The notes: generated by a model not told the origin, from the sequence alone. A DNA stretch of 64,000 nucleotides from Montifringilla adamsi (GCA_017590115.1 JAGGNK010011114.1:2967733-3031732), one strand, 5' to 3'. Positions 10,641 to 24,745 are shown, counted from the first letter of the stretch. A program made the numbers and translations.

Positions 10641-12958
10641 CTGGTCAACCCTTAGTCTGATAAGCAAGCTCTAGACAGATTTTTAAAAAATTTTTATTAT
10701 TATTGTACAGAAATGTGCTGAAAAGAAAATCTTGCAGTTGGAATATGAGGGTGCTGTACTGATCCATGTCTTCATTCTTGCTCGCCCAAAAAATCCTACA
10801 AAAATGTCAAGCCTGATGTGGGAGTTTCAAACCATTGCAGGTGTATTCAGCTGCTGAGGGAGCCCTGGGTTTGCACATTAATTGGGTTGTAGTGGGTTTT
10901 TTTTTCCATAATCACACAACTTTGTGCTTTGGGTAAAGAAGAGTAGCCAGGTTGGGATTGACAAATAGTAAGAAACACTTCCCATTTCTTGTCTGTAACA
11001 GGAATCCTCTTTGGTAGAGCTCTGCTGTTTCTTCAGGGCTCTGGTGCCTGTTTAATGTTGTTGACTTGCAGCCACGTTATTGACAAGAAACAAATTTCAT
11101 CCCAAAGCCAGGATTTACTAGAAGATATTTTATAGGTCTTAAAAGCAGCACTGTCGGGAAGGATGATCTGGAAGAGAAAATTGTCTTTCTGCAGCTTCAG
11201 TGGTGGCAGTTTGTGAGGACTGAGCTCTTTAGTGCAAGAAGACAAAGCAGGATGCAGGAATTGAGCTGTCATTTCCCATTACTGCAGTGGGAGAGATGAC
11301 CCGAGTTCCTGTACAAAAATAATTTTGCTTCACTCTTACCCTTGGCAAGGTTGATGACTGAAAGGCAAGCTTGGTTTTTAGGTGAGGAGTCAATGCAATG
11401 CCGGGGACATGTGCTCTGGAATTAAATGCACGAGACAAATGAGCCTGAAGGGGAGGGAAGGAAGGAGAACAGCAGAAATCCTGTCACCCACTTTTGTCTC
11501 CCACTTTTATTGCTGGTTTCTTCTCTCTCTGTACTTTAAGTAGGTATCGCTGTAAACACAAAAACAACAACAGTAAGGAAAAAAAACTCCATCCAAGACT
11601 CAAACCAACTCCAAATCCTCCCAAAACAAAGAAAAAATGACCCCTTCACTCCCCACAACATGGCAAAGACTTTGGTGCTGCACCTCTGTCAGGTTCTCAG
11701 GTGAAGGAAAACAAATCCAGTGATTCATAACAGTGTGGATCCTTTGATTATTGCCTTTGGAATTGAAAAATATGGCCTGACTTTTCTCCAGCTGCTGGTA
11801 GATATCAAGCTGTCAACCTCCCAGGGCTCATTCAGCCCAGGTTTTCAGCGAGGCACGGAATGTCACAGCTCAGTGATGGTCAATCCTCAATGCCACGAGT
11901 GCTTGGACCAAGTAACACCTTACACAGCAAATGAGGAGGGTCTCAATCTGACCTTCCTTACCTTGATTTTACATAGATGTAATTTTTTTTTTAATTGCCT
12001 CCTGTGGGGAGACTTCTTGTTAATATGGTGAGCTCAGAATCCCATCAGACATTTCAGTTTAGAGGATAATGCTAGCATTTTGGCAGCTCTTTTTTTGCCT
12101 TTATTTTGTTGTTGTTGTTGTATCTGTTTTTTAATAAAAACAGGAAAATAACACTTCTTAATCATCTTTAGGTTTAATTCGGTCTTCACAGTAAATCTAC
12201 CTTATTGGAGGTGATTATGATACAAGTCCTGCAGGTCAGGGTTTGTCCTTTCTTGCTTATGCCTTGTAGAACATTTAGGGCAAAGATTGACACAGCAGCT
12301 CTCTCTGAAACAAAATTTTCTGATTAAATTCATTTTCCTCATGACACTGAGAGTTAAATATGTGCCAGAATACTCTTCTGATTATACCAAATATTAGTCC
12401 CAGATAGCCTGGAAGGAAAGCAACTTTTTAGAGGTTCCTGTTTTAAAGAGTTCATGTCCTGGTTCTGACTTGTGCATGGGCATTGATCCCTATAAATCTA
12501 GGGGAAAAGTGATCCCACAGTGAATTCTGTGGGCACAGAGCATGGGAAAAGTCTGATTTAGGATAACATTTGATCATTTGAATTTGGAAGCAAAAGGTGG
12601 TGAAAAACACAGTAGCTCCTCATAAGGGGAAGCTGTGGGAGTCAAAACTTATCTGTTCACATTTTCTGTGGAAAAACACTTCAGAGACAAACAGGGCCAA
12701 TTTTTATGGCTGCCTGTATGGAATTTTATCTTTATCTTTCCAGACCTCTGCATGCCCTGTACTGGGAGTTCCACACAATCCTCAATTTTCTTTCACCATG
12801 TCAATGCTGCCAGGGAATAGCAGATGTATTACTCTTGCCCTGTGCAGGTCTTAAAACAATTTCCCCCTCCCTGTATAAATCCTCACTTTTATTGTTTCAT
12901 TCCATAAAAGCTTTTACTTAACAGCAGAAAAGGGCTCAGTAATCTCTCCTATCTGTAG
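10641..12958. other. Unique non-coding DNA
   Basis: No exon, RNA gene or transposon is supported. A short (TTG)n run lies at about 12107-12121. The open frames (up to 103 codons at 11720-12031) show no family features. Confidence 0.55.
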
Positions 12959-12986
12959 CATATATATATATATATATATGTATGTA
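12959..12986. repeat. (TA)n microsatellite
   Basis: About ten TA dinucleotides, followed by TGTATGTAT. Confidence 0.95.
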
Positions 12987-13380
12987 TTGAGGGTTTTTTT
13001 CCTGTTAATTTTTATAACAAATCTGTTCTTTGCATAGCAGCTTCTAAATTGATAACAGCTGCTAAATATTCGACCTAATCCTGCAGACAGGGTGGGTTTT
13101 TTTCTGTCATTAGAAAGTGTCTGTCTAATCTTCAGAATGAGCCAAACAATTATGATCTAAATACTTTCCTAATTCAATCATATTCCTTGTGAGGGGGGTG
13201 AGGTTTTTGTTGGGTTTTTTAATGTTTTTTGGTTCTTTTTTTTCAATTTTATTCTACTCAACAATTTCTTTAACTTCTATAAGCAATAAATTGAGTTATG
13301 AGCACTGTAGCCTTCAGCTAGAATGTGAATGATGCTTTCAGATTGGACTGAACTGCTGATTTCATTGTCTAGATAAATGT

Positions 13381-13545
13381 TTGGCTGGCATTGGGACCTA
13401 ATAGGAAGGATAGCACACAAAATGCTGTCTGCTTAGTCCCTGTAAATGCATTTGCTTCTGATAAGACAAAAAGGTCACAAAATTGCTGCAACTTTATTGT
13501 TGAAATAGAAGGTAACCACTACTTTTGTAATTGAGGCCATAAAAA
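13381..13545. promoter_or_regulatory. Candidate conserved non-coding element
   Basis: Unique sequence with GATAAGACAAAAAGGTCACA (a GATA core next to a nuclear-receptor half-site AGGTCA) and TTGCTGCAACTTTATTG. No repeat structure or coding potential is visible. The call rests on motif texture only. Confidence 0.2.
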
Positions 13546-13675
13546 GCAGATATGTTTAAAACCCAGGGGATTTTGAGATTGGTGACTGGAATATCTTGAT
13601 TAACAATGAGTGATAATTTATAGATGGTGAAGTGGCTTGATGAATTTGACAAGAACATAAATACACCTCTGGATT

Positions 13676-13753
13676 ACTTTTTGTGGTGTATTTTATTTGT
13701 TGGTGGTGGGTTTTTTGGTGGCATTTGTTTGTTTGGGTTTTTTTTTTTTTTTG
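13676..13753. repeat. T/G-rich low-complexity tract
   Basis: Runs of TTTG, GGTGG and a 14-base T homopolymer on the plus strand. The tract is strand-asymmetric and non-coding. Confidence 0.8.
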
Positions 13754-16685
13754 AAAATGATTGATTGCTATTTATTTATAGAAGTAACCTCTGTGGAGTC
13801 TGGGGGGGAAAAGCTGCTTTGATGGTCTGCTCATGCACATCCACAGCTTTTGTTAAACTCTACAGTAACTTCAAGAGAAGACTGCACAACTTAGCATTGA
13901 TTAAGCATTATTGGAAGTTTTCCATGGTAAGCAAAGGAGCTGTGAAGGAGCCAGGATTTCACACAAAAAGTTTAAAAAAACTTATAAAACACTCAAACTT
14001 TATCCTAAGGCCAAGAGATTGTTCTTCAATGACAAAAATCTCCATTAACACAGAATGAAGGCAGCAACTTCCTTCTTCCAGTCCTTCCAGAACTGCAGCT
14101 TGAGGAAATTCAATGACCTGACAAGCCTGCAGCCTTAGTCTCCAGCTGAATTCAGTTTTTGATTAAATTGATTGCGTCAGGTGCATCTGCATTGCATGAA
14201 TGAGAGGTTAGGTGAGGCCAAGGGTTAATTGTTTTGACGTGACCAGACTGTCAGGTGATGGAGACTGGTTTTGTGTTTTGTGAGTACCCTGAGAGCAATT
14301 TTACTGCAGCATTCTGTTGGGAGGTAATTTTCAGGTGTTTACATTTAAAAAGCTGTGCTTATTGGGAATTAGGGATGCTGACAAAATGGGTGTGGAAAAG
14401 GCTGTGCCTTCCACAGCAACAAACTTACAGTAACTCAAGGCCTTGTGCCATTATTTTGGTTGAGGAAAAAACTACACAGAACTTTTTTACAGCCAATGTC
14501 TCTGACAGTGATTATATATCCTCAGTTTATGTGTGTAACTTGTGAGGAACTGGATGAGTGAGAGGCACAGTTGTGCTTCTAGGATGACTTAAAAACCTGG
14601 CTGAGAGAGCAGGTATGGATTAAGAGTGCAAGATTTGTGTGAGACTGTGGTTTGTGTGTCTGAAATTTAGTATTAGGTACCTTGTAATAGTACCACAACT
14701 ACTAACCTGCACAGGGAAGGTCAGTTAACTTCTGAACTTTTTATTTCTTTCTGCTTGCTTTCCTGGAACTTTTAGCTGAATTTGCCATCCGACTGAATAT
14801 GTGAGCCAGACTCTTGCATCAGATCACATGTTGGTGTTATAATTTTATCTATCTGTCTATGTGAGCCAGCTTGGAAAGTGGGCAGTTTCTCTTAACAGAG
14901 CTGTTCTTCTCAAAATCATTTAGCTTAAATCTAGGAATACTAGCTGAAAGCTTAAGAAAAGGTTATAGTAAGGAAATCCTTTTATGGGTACAATTTCCAG
15001 GTTTTCTCCTGTCTTAAGGGGGAATGTGAAGAAAAAAATATCAACATTCCACAGCCAATATATTCTTGTTTGTGTTGGGAAATTGAGAAAGATACTTCCT
15101 CAGCTTTGAAGTGAGCAGGATAATTTGTCTCTTTCTTTCTATAACAGTTCCTATTTATTCATTTCCTGCCTCTGTCTAACCAAAAAGGCTGCCTGTGACT
15201 GTGTGACCCTTAGGTGTAAGAAAACCAGATCATCAAAAGACTCCAAATAGCAAAAATAAACAATCCCTAAGCCCCAGAATTAAGGCTTTCCTCTTCAAGT
15301 AGAATTCTAACTCTGGCTACTGCTCACAATGCCTTACCTGGAGCACTGCAAGCCCCACACCTGCAGGCTGTGCCTGGAGCCCCACTGGAAGGCTGGTGAT
15401 GCCAGCTGCTCCTGCAGGGAAGGAAATCACCCTCCAGTCTCTGACAGCTCAGTGGTGCTGGCCAACAGCCCCCAAAAACCTGGTACAGGCAAATTTTTAT
15501 GCACCATAGGAATGCTGTTAGCAGCCTCTTGTTTAGAAGATATTCTCTCTTTTGGTTAACCCAGAATTCATCTCTATAATTGTAAGCATAATTTACAAAC
15601 TCTGGTATCCATATAAAACTCTTACTTCCCTTTAAAGCTGGCAAATCACATCAACTTTCTGAAATGGTTTTTGAAGCCATCCCAAACTCTACTGTGCATT
15701 ATCAAATCCATTTTAATTAAAGCTCAGTTTCAGTTGATAGCCTCAAGCCTTAAGCTCCATAACTCAATTCTTCTCTCAGCCATGTTGAACAGACTCGTGC
15801 TGAATTTTGAGCTTAATATAAATCTGTACAGAGATTTTTCTGAAGCTGATCAGAGGGTGTTTCTTTGCGTACTACTTACCTGGTACAATTTAAAAGTGGA
15901 AGGAATCTCATGATTTTAGATGGCTGAAACAACTTTGCTAAAATAAGTATTTTACTCTGATATCCATAATGATTTGTGGCCCCATCAATATTGTACTTTT
16001 TCATAGAGGAAAGTCACATAATCCTCTGTCAGGGAAGAGTTGAGGCTGAGTTATTCTTTGTTGCCAGTGTGTAGTGGAATAACCTTTTCCAGAAACACAA
16101 AGGAAAAGGCATTTGGGACAAGGCAGCCTAGATCTACCGAGGACATGTCTTGCCTGAGCAGCCTCATTTCCTCTCTAATGAGATGAGCGTTGTGCTGACA
16201 AGGGGAGAACGATGTGTGTTGTTTCTCTTGCCTTTGGCAGGGTTTCCCACATTTGGTGAGACGTGGACTTGACAAGAGGATGAGAAAGTGGATGGAAACT
16301 GTCTGGACACTTCAGAGGTTGTGATCAGTGGCACAAAGTGGCGGCTGATCACTGGTGTCAGCTCCCAGAGGGGGACACTGATGCCAATTCCATGTGCAGT
16401 CTCCACCATCAGCCTGAATGGTGGGCTAGAGACACACTCACAGAAAATTCACTGTATGAGTTTGGAGTGCTGGAGAGGGCAGGCTGATATTCAGAGGAGA
16501 AAAGGGATGGACTGCAGGCCATCAGCACAGGGAAGTGCCAGGTCCAGTCCCTGGGCTGGGGTCATCCTGCAGCAGCATCATCTGGGCAGAAAAGCACCTT
16601 TGGAGAGCAGGACACAGGGGCTCTGGGCATAACAGGTTTATTTGTATCTTCAGGGTTCTGACTCCACTGTTATCATATTCAAATT

Positions 16686-16738
16686 CAACTGTTAACTGTT
16701 ATTTCAACTGTTAACTCAACTGTTAACACTGTTAACCT
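16686..16738. repeat. Decayed tandem array of AACTGTTAAC words
   Basis: The words CAACTGTTAACT, TCAACTGTTAACTC, AACTGTTAACA and ACTGTTAACC follow one another within about 50 bp. Each holds the palindrome GTTAAC, and most hold AACTG, the MYB core. The block directly abuts an (AAT)n microsatellite, so slippage is the likely origin. Confidence 0.8.
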
Positions 16739-16746
16739 TTTCAAAC

Positions 16747-16769
16747 AATAATAATAATAATAATAATAT
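16747..16769. repeat. (AAT)n microsatellite
   Basis: About seven to eight perfect AAT units. Confidence 0.95.
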
Positions 16770-18939
16770 ATCCTCAAACTTCAGCCTCTCTCTAAATAAG
16801 CGTATGATCAGGATGGCAGCTGGTAAAATAACCGTGCTTGTGGAATGGAAGGAGTTACATGTTGGAAAAAAACGTACCTGCACAGCCTGTTTCTGCTGAG
16901 ATTGCTCACACACCAGTTACTGTGCTGATTCATTCTGTGGGATTATTTTCAGAATGCCAGAACTGAGGAAAAAAAATTGGGGTTTTCTTCTGCAAGTAGA
17001 AGAAATTATAAGCTGATGGGAACTATTTTTTAAAGTTATTTTTATACAATACATTTAGGGACTGATTCTACTCAGCAACTAAAGTCTCTCATGAATGCTC
17101 TTCTGTCTTTCAGCAGTATAAGAATGGTAAAATTCAATATGTGCTGGCTAATTCTTTTTAAATTCTCTTAGTATTTCATTTTTAAATTTTAAATTTTTTT
17201 TAGTGTTTCTTTTAAAATTTTCTTAGTATTATTTAATTAGGTAAAAAAATACTTTAAACTTGAATTTATGTAAGGTATTTTCCCCTGTCATAAACATGTG
17301 CATCCTATCAATATTTTTAATATTTGTGTTTTTTATTGTTAAACTACTCTTTTTCAATTAAGAGTTATTTTATTTAGAATGTCTGGAAGTAGATTTAAGG
17401 AAAGCAGGTGAAATTGTGACAGATCCAATTCACATTTAGAAATGTTTTGCCAATCCAGCTGATTACCAAGGTTTGGAAGAGGATCCTGGCCAGTCCAATC
17501 CCTTGTAGTGCTTTCCTAATGTCAGTGGAGTTGCAGGAGGAAGGGGTAATTCTACAAATTCAGTCAGGCTTTCAGCATTAGTGAATAAAACTTCCCTGTA
17601 AACACAGAGGAGGTCAACCCACAAATCTGCAGCCTTGTTGTCCAGTCTGGAATGATAACCTGTGTCACCTGTAGCTTCTCCCCTTTTGGCTCTGGCCAAA
17701 ACCAAAAAAAGCATCCTGGCTTTCTCCTTTCGCTGAGTTGTGCCAGGGTGTGCTCAATTTCAAGCAGAACTCCCAGTTCTGATAACTGGGTGGAGACATG
17801 GCCCTGTGAATCTTCAGGGATGTTTGTAAAAGTTTATTTAGTTTTCCCTGTAAGTTGAAAACAGCAGATTTGCTGTTTCCACTTGGTACAATTCTGAGGG
17901 ACAGGTACAGGGAGCCCGGGCACTGGAATTGATCCTTTCTGACAAGCCTCTCTTTTCTGTTTGTATGGAAATAGATTCACAAAAAAAACCACCCAACTAG
18001 ATACAGCCTGAGATCTCCATTTGATTGTGTTTGATAGATTACCCTTGGCAAATTCATCAATAAAGGCTGCCTTGCCAGAACATCATCACGTGCTCTCAAA
18101 CAAGCAGCACAAGCACCTTGGTGTCTTTAAGCAGTGATTTTGTGCTGTGTGGAAAAGAAGAGTTGCTCTCCGGAAATATGATCAAAAAAACTTGAATTGT
18201 TTGGCAGAAGTGTTTTGACTTTTTCTGTCTTCCACAGTATTATTTTTTAAAAGTATTAATCTCAGTAAAGGTAAAGGTACTAAGTGGAAAAGCATTGTAG
18301 GTGTGTGAGCAGGAGGGAAACCACACAGGCTGCTGCATCATCCCCAGCTGCACTCAATGACCAAGATAATTTTGGTTTTTTTCCTCCTGTTAAAACAATA
18401 TCTCTCCCCCAGCAGTTGTTAAAATTCAGTTACCCTCAATAACACCTGTGTTTCCCACGTGAATCTATCCAACAATTGTTGAAGGCTTAGGTGCATCTCT
18501 GAGTACAGCCCCAGTATTTAACAGCTCTATTTTGTACATAAATATACAATTTTTAAACTGTACATTCCTGGATTTCCTCCCTGTCCCTTCTATTCAAGTA
18601 CTTATAAACATGATTTTTAACTTGCTTCTGACAGCAAGTAAGGACAATTTGCAAACTATTTCACTTTCTTTTTCTTGCACCAGGACACCTTGGTTTAAAG
18701 TGTTGCTGAAAGCAGAATTCTAAACAGAAAGACTAAAGGGGCCTTTTCACCTCACAGAAGCTGCTGCAAACATAAATTAATTTCATAAACATAAATGTAT
18801 TTTCTAGTCTCTTACACCTGATGGCTGTTCTTCAGCAATGAAATTGTAAATACTTCAAAAAGTAGACGGCAGCAGGTGTCTTAGTTATTTAGGATTAAAT
18901 GCCTCTTCCACTATCACATTAAGGTTCCTCCCACATTTT

Positions 18940-19110
18940 CATATTTATTTTTCTGTTGCTCCTGTCAGAGGCTCTTAAAAAATTAACCAGGTCACTCCAA
19001 GTAATGAGATTTATTAGAGCTGTGCATTGTTAATCACCACTTTTGCCACACTAATTCTACTCAGGACTCCTGTAATGAACTAAAAATTAGGGTTAATCAT
19101 GTCCAAAGTT
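18940..19110. promoter_or_regulatory. Candidate conserved non-coding element
   Basis: Unique AT-rich sequence including AAAAAATTAACCAGGTCACT (an AGGTCA half-site), AAGTAATGAG and CATTGTTAATCACC, with no repeat structure. It lies about 600 bp before a second, longer candidate, and the two could form one regulatory cluster. Confidence 0.22.
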
Positions 19111-19689
19111 ATATTTCAGATCCTGGTTTAGTGCCTGCTGCCTGTAAGAGGAAAATTGAAATCCCAAAGTTTTGGTAGGATTTTAAGTTAATCAGATTTA
19201 AATGATTAATTTTCAGATTTTAAGTTAAAGACACCACTCTGGTAGGATGAAAATTAATGTGAGAGTTAAATTAATAAAACCCACTTTGCTATGTATTCTT
19301 ATCAGATTATCACAGTCCTCCTAAACAATTGCCATTTTGATATTTTTGGAGATAAATTAACTAATTCATACAAGTGTGACCACGTTTTCTCTGTATTATT
19401 GAAAATCTTCTATATCTGAACTTTCTCTAGCTCAATGATAGCATTTAATCATTTGTGTACATCTACAGCCTTTCAAAATGTTTTTTTTTTTTTTTCCCAA
19501 GCTTCTTTCAACATCCTTCATCCCTACAGAGACTTATCTATTTCTCAGTAAATCCTGTGGAATACTGAGTGGTAGCATCTGCTGCATCAGGGAGGTGACT
19601 CTTGAGCACTGATCAGCCAAGCCCAACTAGAACTGTCTCCATTTCCCTTAAATTAATTGTTTTAAGGCCAAAAGTTTGAATAATTTTCA

Positions 19690-20070
19690 CACAGTCATCT
19701 GAATTATGGCAGAAGCAAATAAGTCCATAGGTTTGCCAAGTATGATTTATTTTCATATTTGTGGCGCCTAATGGTTTTTGTAAATTTCAATTTGTGTTAG
19801 ATAATTTATATCAGCTTCAATTTACATCAAATTTGCAAGTACATGGGTGTCTCTTTATGGTTAAGGGAATTAATAATCTGAAATTACCAGCCACCCATAT
19901 TAATCAAATGCCTTATTACAAGTAGAATGACTCTTATTATCATACATACGAGATAAAAGAAATGCTAATTACCTTGGTTTGGAGCAATTATTCAGTAGTT
20001 ATCTAGACAATGACAGTGTAGGCACTATTATAGCTGCTTTATCTTTCAAGTTATGATGTTCACAGAAGCT
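19690..20070. promoter_or_regulatory. Candidate conserved non-coding element
   Basis: About 380 bp of unique sequence with dense homeodomain-type cores: TTAATAATCTG and CATATTAATCAAATGCC at about 19870-19911, and GCTAATTACC near 19964. GGCGCC is retained inside AT-rich DNA (TGTGGCGCCTAATGG, 19760-19774), and GAGATAAAAG lies near 19949. There is no repeat structure or coding frame of note. This is the second-best enhancer candidate in the window; support is composition and motifs only. Confidence 0.35.
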
Positions 20071-23000
20071 GCCCTGCTTGTCTGAGGTGGGGTAACTCCA
20101 GTTAGTTGTGTGGTATAAATATTTTACTAATTTTAGAATCATCTGTCTCTACCTGGGTCTATTTGCATGCACACAAATTATGCACATAATATAGGGAACT
20201 ATGAGTTTCTATAACCTACAGCCCCAATTTTTTCTCTAATATCTTGAACCATTAATACAAAATGTTTGTAGTTAGATTGTAAATCAAAACATAATTAATA
20301 TATATTTTTTTCTGTCTTCACCTTTATTTTTGTGTTTCTAAGACAGGAGCACTTTTCTCCAATATTTCTCCTTTTCCCTTAGCAATGTTATACTACTGAA
20401 AAAACAACAAATTATAATTCAAATTAGCCTATTGTATGTTTACTCCTCTATTTTAATGTTGTCTATCCCCCACACACTGTAATTACCACTTGCTTGATTT
20501 AGTTGCTTTCAAACAACAAGGCCTGGTTCTTGCATTGTTCTTAAACCAGAATAACCCAATTTTCTGTAAAGGATCCTGGTGATGAATTAAGGTGACCATT
20601 TTCTATGTTAAAACCAGCTCATAATGGAACCGTTTGCTGTGGTTTGCTGCATCAGAGGGATAAGTCATAATGTGAGTTCTTTCAGTGTTTGTGGTTACAA
20701 AATGTGTGCATGGCTGAATTATGTGTGCAGAACACTGACGCAACATGCTTCTGAGAAATCCAAAATGCAATACACTTCTCTTCTTAGTTAACACCTTTTT
20801 TTACAAAAAATGAGAAACTTTTCTTTGTTTTCTCTCTTTTTTTTTTTTTTTTCCTCAAAGACGAGGGGAAAAAAAGAAAGGCAACAAATGGATCACTCAA
20901 ATTATGCAATTTATTTCTTCCGACAAAAATGGAACATTCTTTTTTCAAAAATACAACTAAAAATTTTGATTAGTTCAGTCAATAAATGTAAGTGGCTTTA
21001 CTCTGCAAATTCATGCCTTCAAAAATTTTAATAAATTTTACTAAATTTAATAAATTTTCTGATATTTTCATCTAATTTTTCCTAACATGCTTATTTAGAA
21101 AAAGTTTTGACATAGACTGGAGAATCTGTGTATTGAATAGTTAACTTAAATACCCAGTAGTTTGAAAGCTTCTGCTATTTGAATATGGACTTTTGTCCTT
21201 TCTACTGCCTAGTCCATGGAAGAATGAACCAGTTGGGAAATCCTGAAACAGTAGCATCACTCTCTTTTCTAACATTAGCCAGAACTCTCAGGTCAAGATG
21301 GCAAAATAAGATATTCATGTCTGTTCTATTCACTTCTTTTAGAAACACTTTGGTTTAATATTTTTTTCAGTGCAAAATTCAAAGTTTCTAAATGGCTGAA
21401 TTACAGGTTCTGATAATGTAATCATGTAAGAAATCCAGATTTTGGAACATTTCTCCCTCCTCTTCCACCTCTTTTCAACATTTGGTGTAAAGCTCTTGTA
21501 TTTTGGAGCTCAGTCCATGGTTCACTCTGTCCCTCATTCTGTGTCTAGCACTCCATTGAAGCTCCTGTCTCCTTTCAGCCAAATTTCTTCTTGCTCAGAT
21601 CACTTGCTATGAGTGATCTTGTAAAGTTTTCATGTCTTTTAAAAGATGCCTTTCATTTTCAGCCTGAAAGGGATGAATTATTTCTCCTGTTTGCCCATGA
21701 AATTGTTGTTGCTATTGCTGAGACCTGTGAGGAAGATATTTTTGCTTTACTGCAGTGAATGTAACTTGGTAAAGGCTTAAGATTTACACAAACTTGATCA
21801 CAAACTGAGCTGGGGCAGTTTTCAATGCATGCACTCTTAGCCTGTAGAAAAAAAAATCCTCATTTAGGAGCAGGTTAGGAGAGGGGGTATATGCTCATGG
21901 ACAACTGAAGCTGGAATTATGTATATCCTTTGTAAGAGTGTGGAAACTGATGGATTCAAATCACAGAATAGTCCCCAAACCCCTCAGCTGTCTCTGATGC
22001 CCTTCAATTTCCTACATTTGAAAGGGATAGATTGCAAATGATTTCCATACTTTGAATTTCCTTGCACCTGTATAAATCAAATATCCAGAGCTGCCTTTTG
22101 TTTCCTCACAGGTCAGAGAGAATATCTTCCCCAGACTCCATGAATGATTTTTTTTTTTTAAACTCAAAAAACAAGCCTTCAAATCTTTGATTTTCTGTTT
22201 CCAGCCTACTAAAACAGCTGTTGGTTTGATTTAGAAAGGAATTGTTATCAGTGGAACCAATATCAATAAAAGCCTTGATGGGGAGAGGGAGGGAGAAAGC
22301 TGAAATTGGTTGTTGTACAAGGGCTGTGCCCTACCAGCAGTGATGCACCAGCCAGTAATGCCTGGTGACAGACCCAGAGTGCCAAACTGTCACCCCTGCT
22401 CGAGGGGTGGCTGCACTGGCCATGCCTCACCTGACAAAAGGGATTTGGTGTTTAATTTAAAGCTCTGCTCCAGCAGCAGAAAAAGGGTGCTTAGTGCTGT
22501 GTTAGTGAGAGAGCGCCGAGCATCCAGCTCAATAAAATAGATTTTTTTCCCCCCCCTGCACTTTACAAATAAGATGAGAAAGAAGATAATGTGTCATTTG
22601 CAGCTTTTGAGATGAGACTAGAAAATCTGACCCAGCAAACGTTGGCTCTGCATTTTCCTTGTTAAACGAAATGGGAGAGACTGAGAACTTTTGATTATTT
22701 AAAAAATTCTTCTGAAAGTGTTGATGGTGAAAACGATTCCAAGTTGTTCTGAAGTTTTAAACAAGCAGAGGTATTTGCAGCCAGTCATTCTGATGCAAGA
22801 GGAAGGAATGATTTCATAGTGCAGGATAATGAGGAAAGAATGAAGGATTTCAGAGTTGAAACCTTCAGTTTGTTGTGAGAGGGAAGCTGATGAAAACTGA
22901 GCTGTCCCTTAGGTGAGTGTGATTTTTGCAGTTGTATTTTGACTACTATTGTAGCACTGCAGGCTGTACCTCCAACACTATCAAAGTTAGTAAAGGTTAT

Positions 23001-24584
23001 TTTCTACTGACACCAATGTGAATTGGTGCAGTTCATCAGGCAAAGTGCTCTAAATCAAGAGCAAAGCAGACAGAAACTTATTTTGGTGTCACATCCACAC
23101 GTATATAATATATATGGAAAGGCAGTCTTATAAAATTTATACCCCATCAAGCAAGAACTTGTTGAAATTCCAACACTACCAAAGATTTTGCACTATTTTT
23201 TAAAACAGCTTTTGGACAATTGGTTCATGGATTATAACTTCTTTTCAAATACTGCATAAATTACATGTAGCCCTTAATTTTATAGTGTTATTGTAAGTTT
23301 AGAAGAGGGTAATTTAGGATATGGTAATACATACAGGTGTAATCTCATAGGATGATTTGTTTATAAGCAAAAGGGGTATCCCACTTTGGAAAGTATTCAC
23401 ATTTATGTGCTCCATGGTGACTAACTTGGATCAAATACCTTTTCTGTGGAGATCTTCTCCCTCCCCAGCCAGGGTTCATAATCACAGAAAATTAATGCCA
23501 GATTCTGTGGAGTCCTCTTGGAGATGAAAAGTAAAAGACTTCTCACCTTCAGGGAAACACAAAATATTCAAGTTTTCACACCTTTTATAAACTCCTTTGT
23601 GTCAGGAGCCACAGAAATATATTTGTCTGTTTGTTCAGAAAGCCTTTCTTTCTCCAGGCAGTGTCTTGTGGATTTGTGCAGGTTTTGTGATGTGATAACA
23701 GAAGTTGCAGCAGCACAGAATAAAAAGTATGACTGGATATAAGGGCAGATATTTCATACAGGCCTTGTTTTCTTATTTTTTAATTCTTTTGTCTACCAGC
23801 CTTATATTTAAGCAGGGCATATTTTTGGGAGCATGAGTGGGATTTAGATTTCTAATCCTGTATATGAGTCTGTCCTGATTCTATTTATGTTTTCATTGCC
23901 TTCTGTAATTTTTTCCTTCTTTTGTGCAGATACACACACTCAGATTTATCTTTTTTTTGCTTCACATTGTTTGCTTGACATAAATTTTAGTGTTATAAGA
24001 AGCTTGGAAAAGATCTTTTGCTAAAATGTTTCAACTTTAACATTCCAAATACAAAGGTAAAGATTTACAGAAGTCAAAGGCAGGTAGAGATGGAGACCTG
24101 ACCATTTTCTGCAGGATGTAATCCTTTGGTCAGTGTGGCCTTAGCCCAGGTCCCTCTGGTGACCATGATTTGGAAACCAGGAGTAAAAGGCTTTAATTGA
24201 TCTTTATAACAATTTTTCTTTCATTTGGCACCTGCAGCCATTGATTAGGAACACAATACAACTGAGATTCAACAAAGGAAACAAAGAGGAGGTGTTAAAA
24301 AGAATATTCTGAACATTAGAAAAGGCACATTTGCACCTTTTAGGATAGTCACTTGCTTTATTAGATTTTTTCTTCCTGGAGTCCCAAGTTCCTGATAGCT
24401 GTGGGAAATTCAGTGAGCTCATGGAACTCCTCACTACATTTTGCTCTCATTTCTTAGAAATTTTGCTTTTATCCACCAAATGTTACACGTTTTCTCTCCT
24501 GCACTCCATTATCTGTGTTTACAAGCAGATGCTGCAGTTCAGAATGGCCTGAGGTGTAATTTCCTTGCAAAAAACCCACCTGCG

Positions 24585-24745
24585 TTGTCCTTTCAAGTTT
24601 GGTAAATGGCGCTGTACAAAGCTGTTGCCAGTTTTCCTGCCTGAATTAACATCTTGAAATCATAAAGCAAAGACATAAATATCATGCCAATGGGGCACGT
24701 AATATTCATAAAATTATTACTGTCATACTGAGATTCCTCACAGGC
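24585..24745. promoter_or_regulatory. Candidate conserved non-coding element
   Basis: Unique sequence with three CpGs in otherwise AT-rich DNA (TGCGTTG, ATGGCGCTG, GCACGTAAT). It also has homeodomain-like words (GTAATATTCATAAAATTATT) and an inverted-CCAAT-like ATGCCAATGG. No repeat or coding signal is visible. Function is inferred. Confidence 0.3.

Larger units (their letters stand above)
12987..16685. other. Unique non-coding DNA
   Basis: No gene is supported. A candidate conserved element is listed at 13381-13545 and a T/G-rich patch at 13676-13753. The section 15310-15490 is locally GC-richer, with a 106-codon minus-strand frame and a 76-codon plus-strand frame overlapping. Neither has a recognisable domain, and it may be an unrecognised old repeat. 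The 114-codon plus frame at 16288-16632 is likewise unrecognised. Confidence 0.5.
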
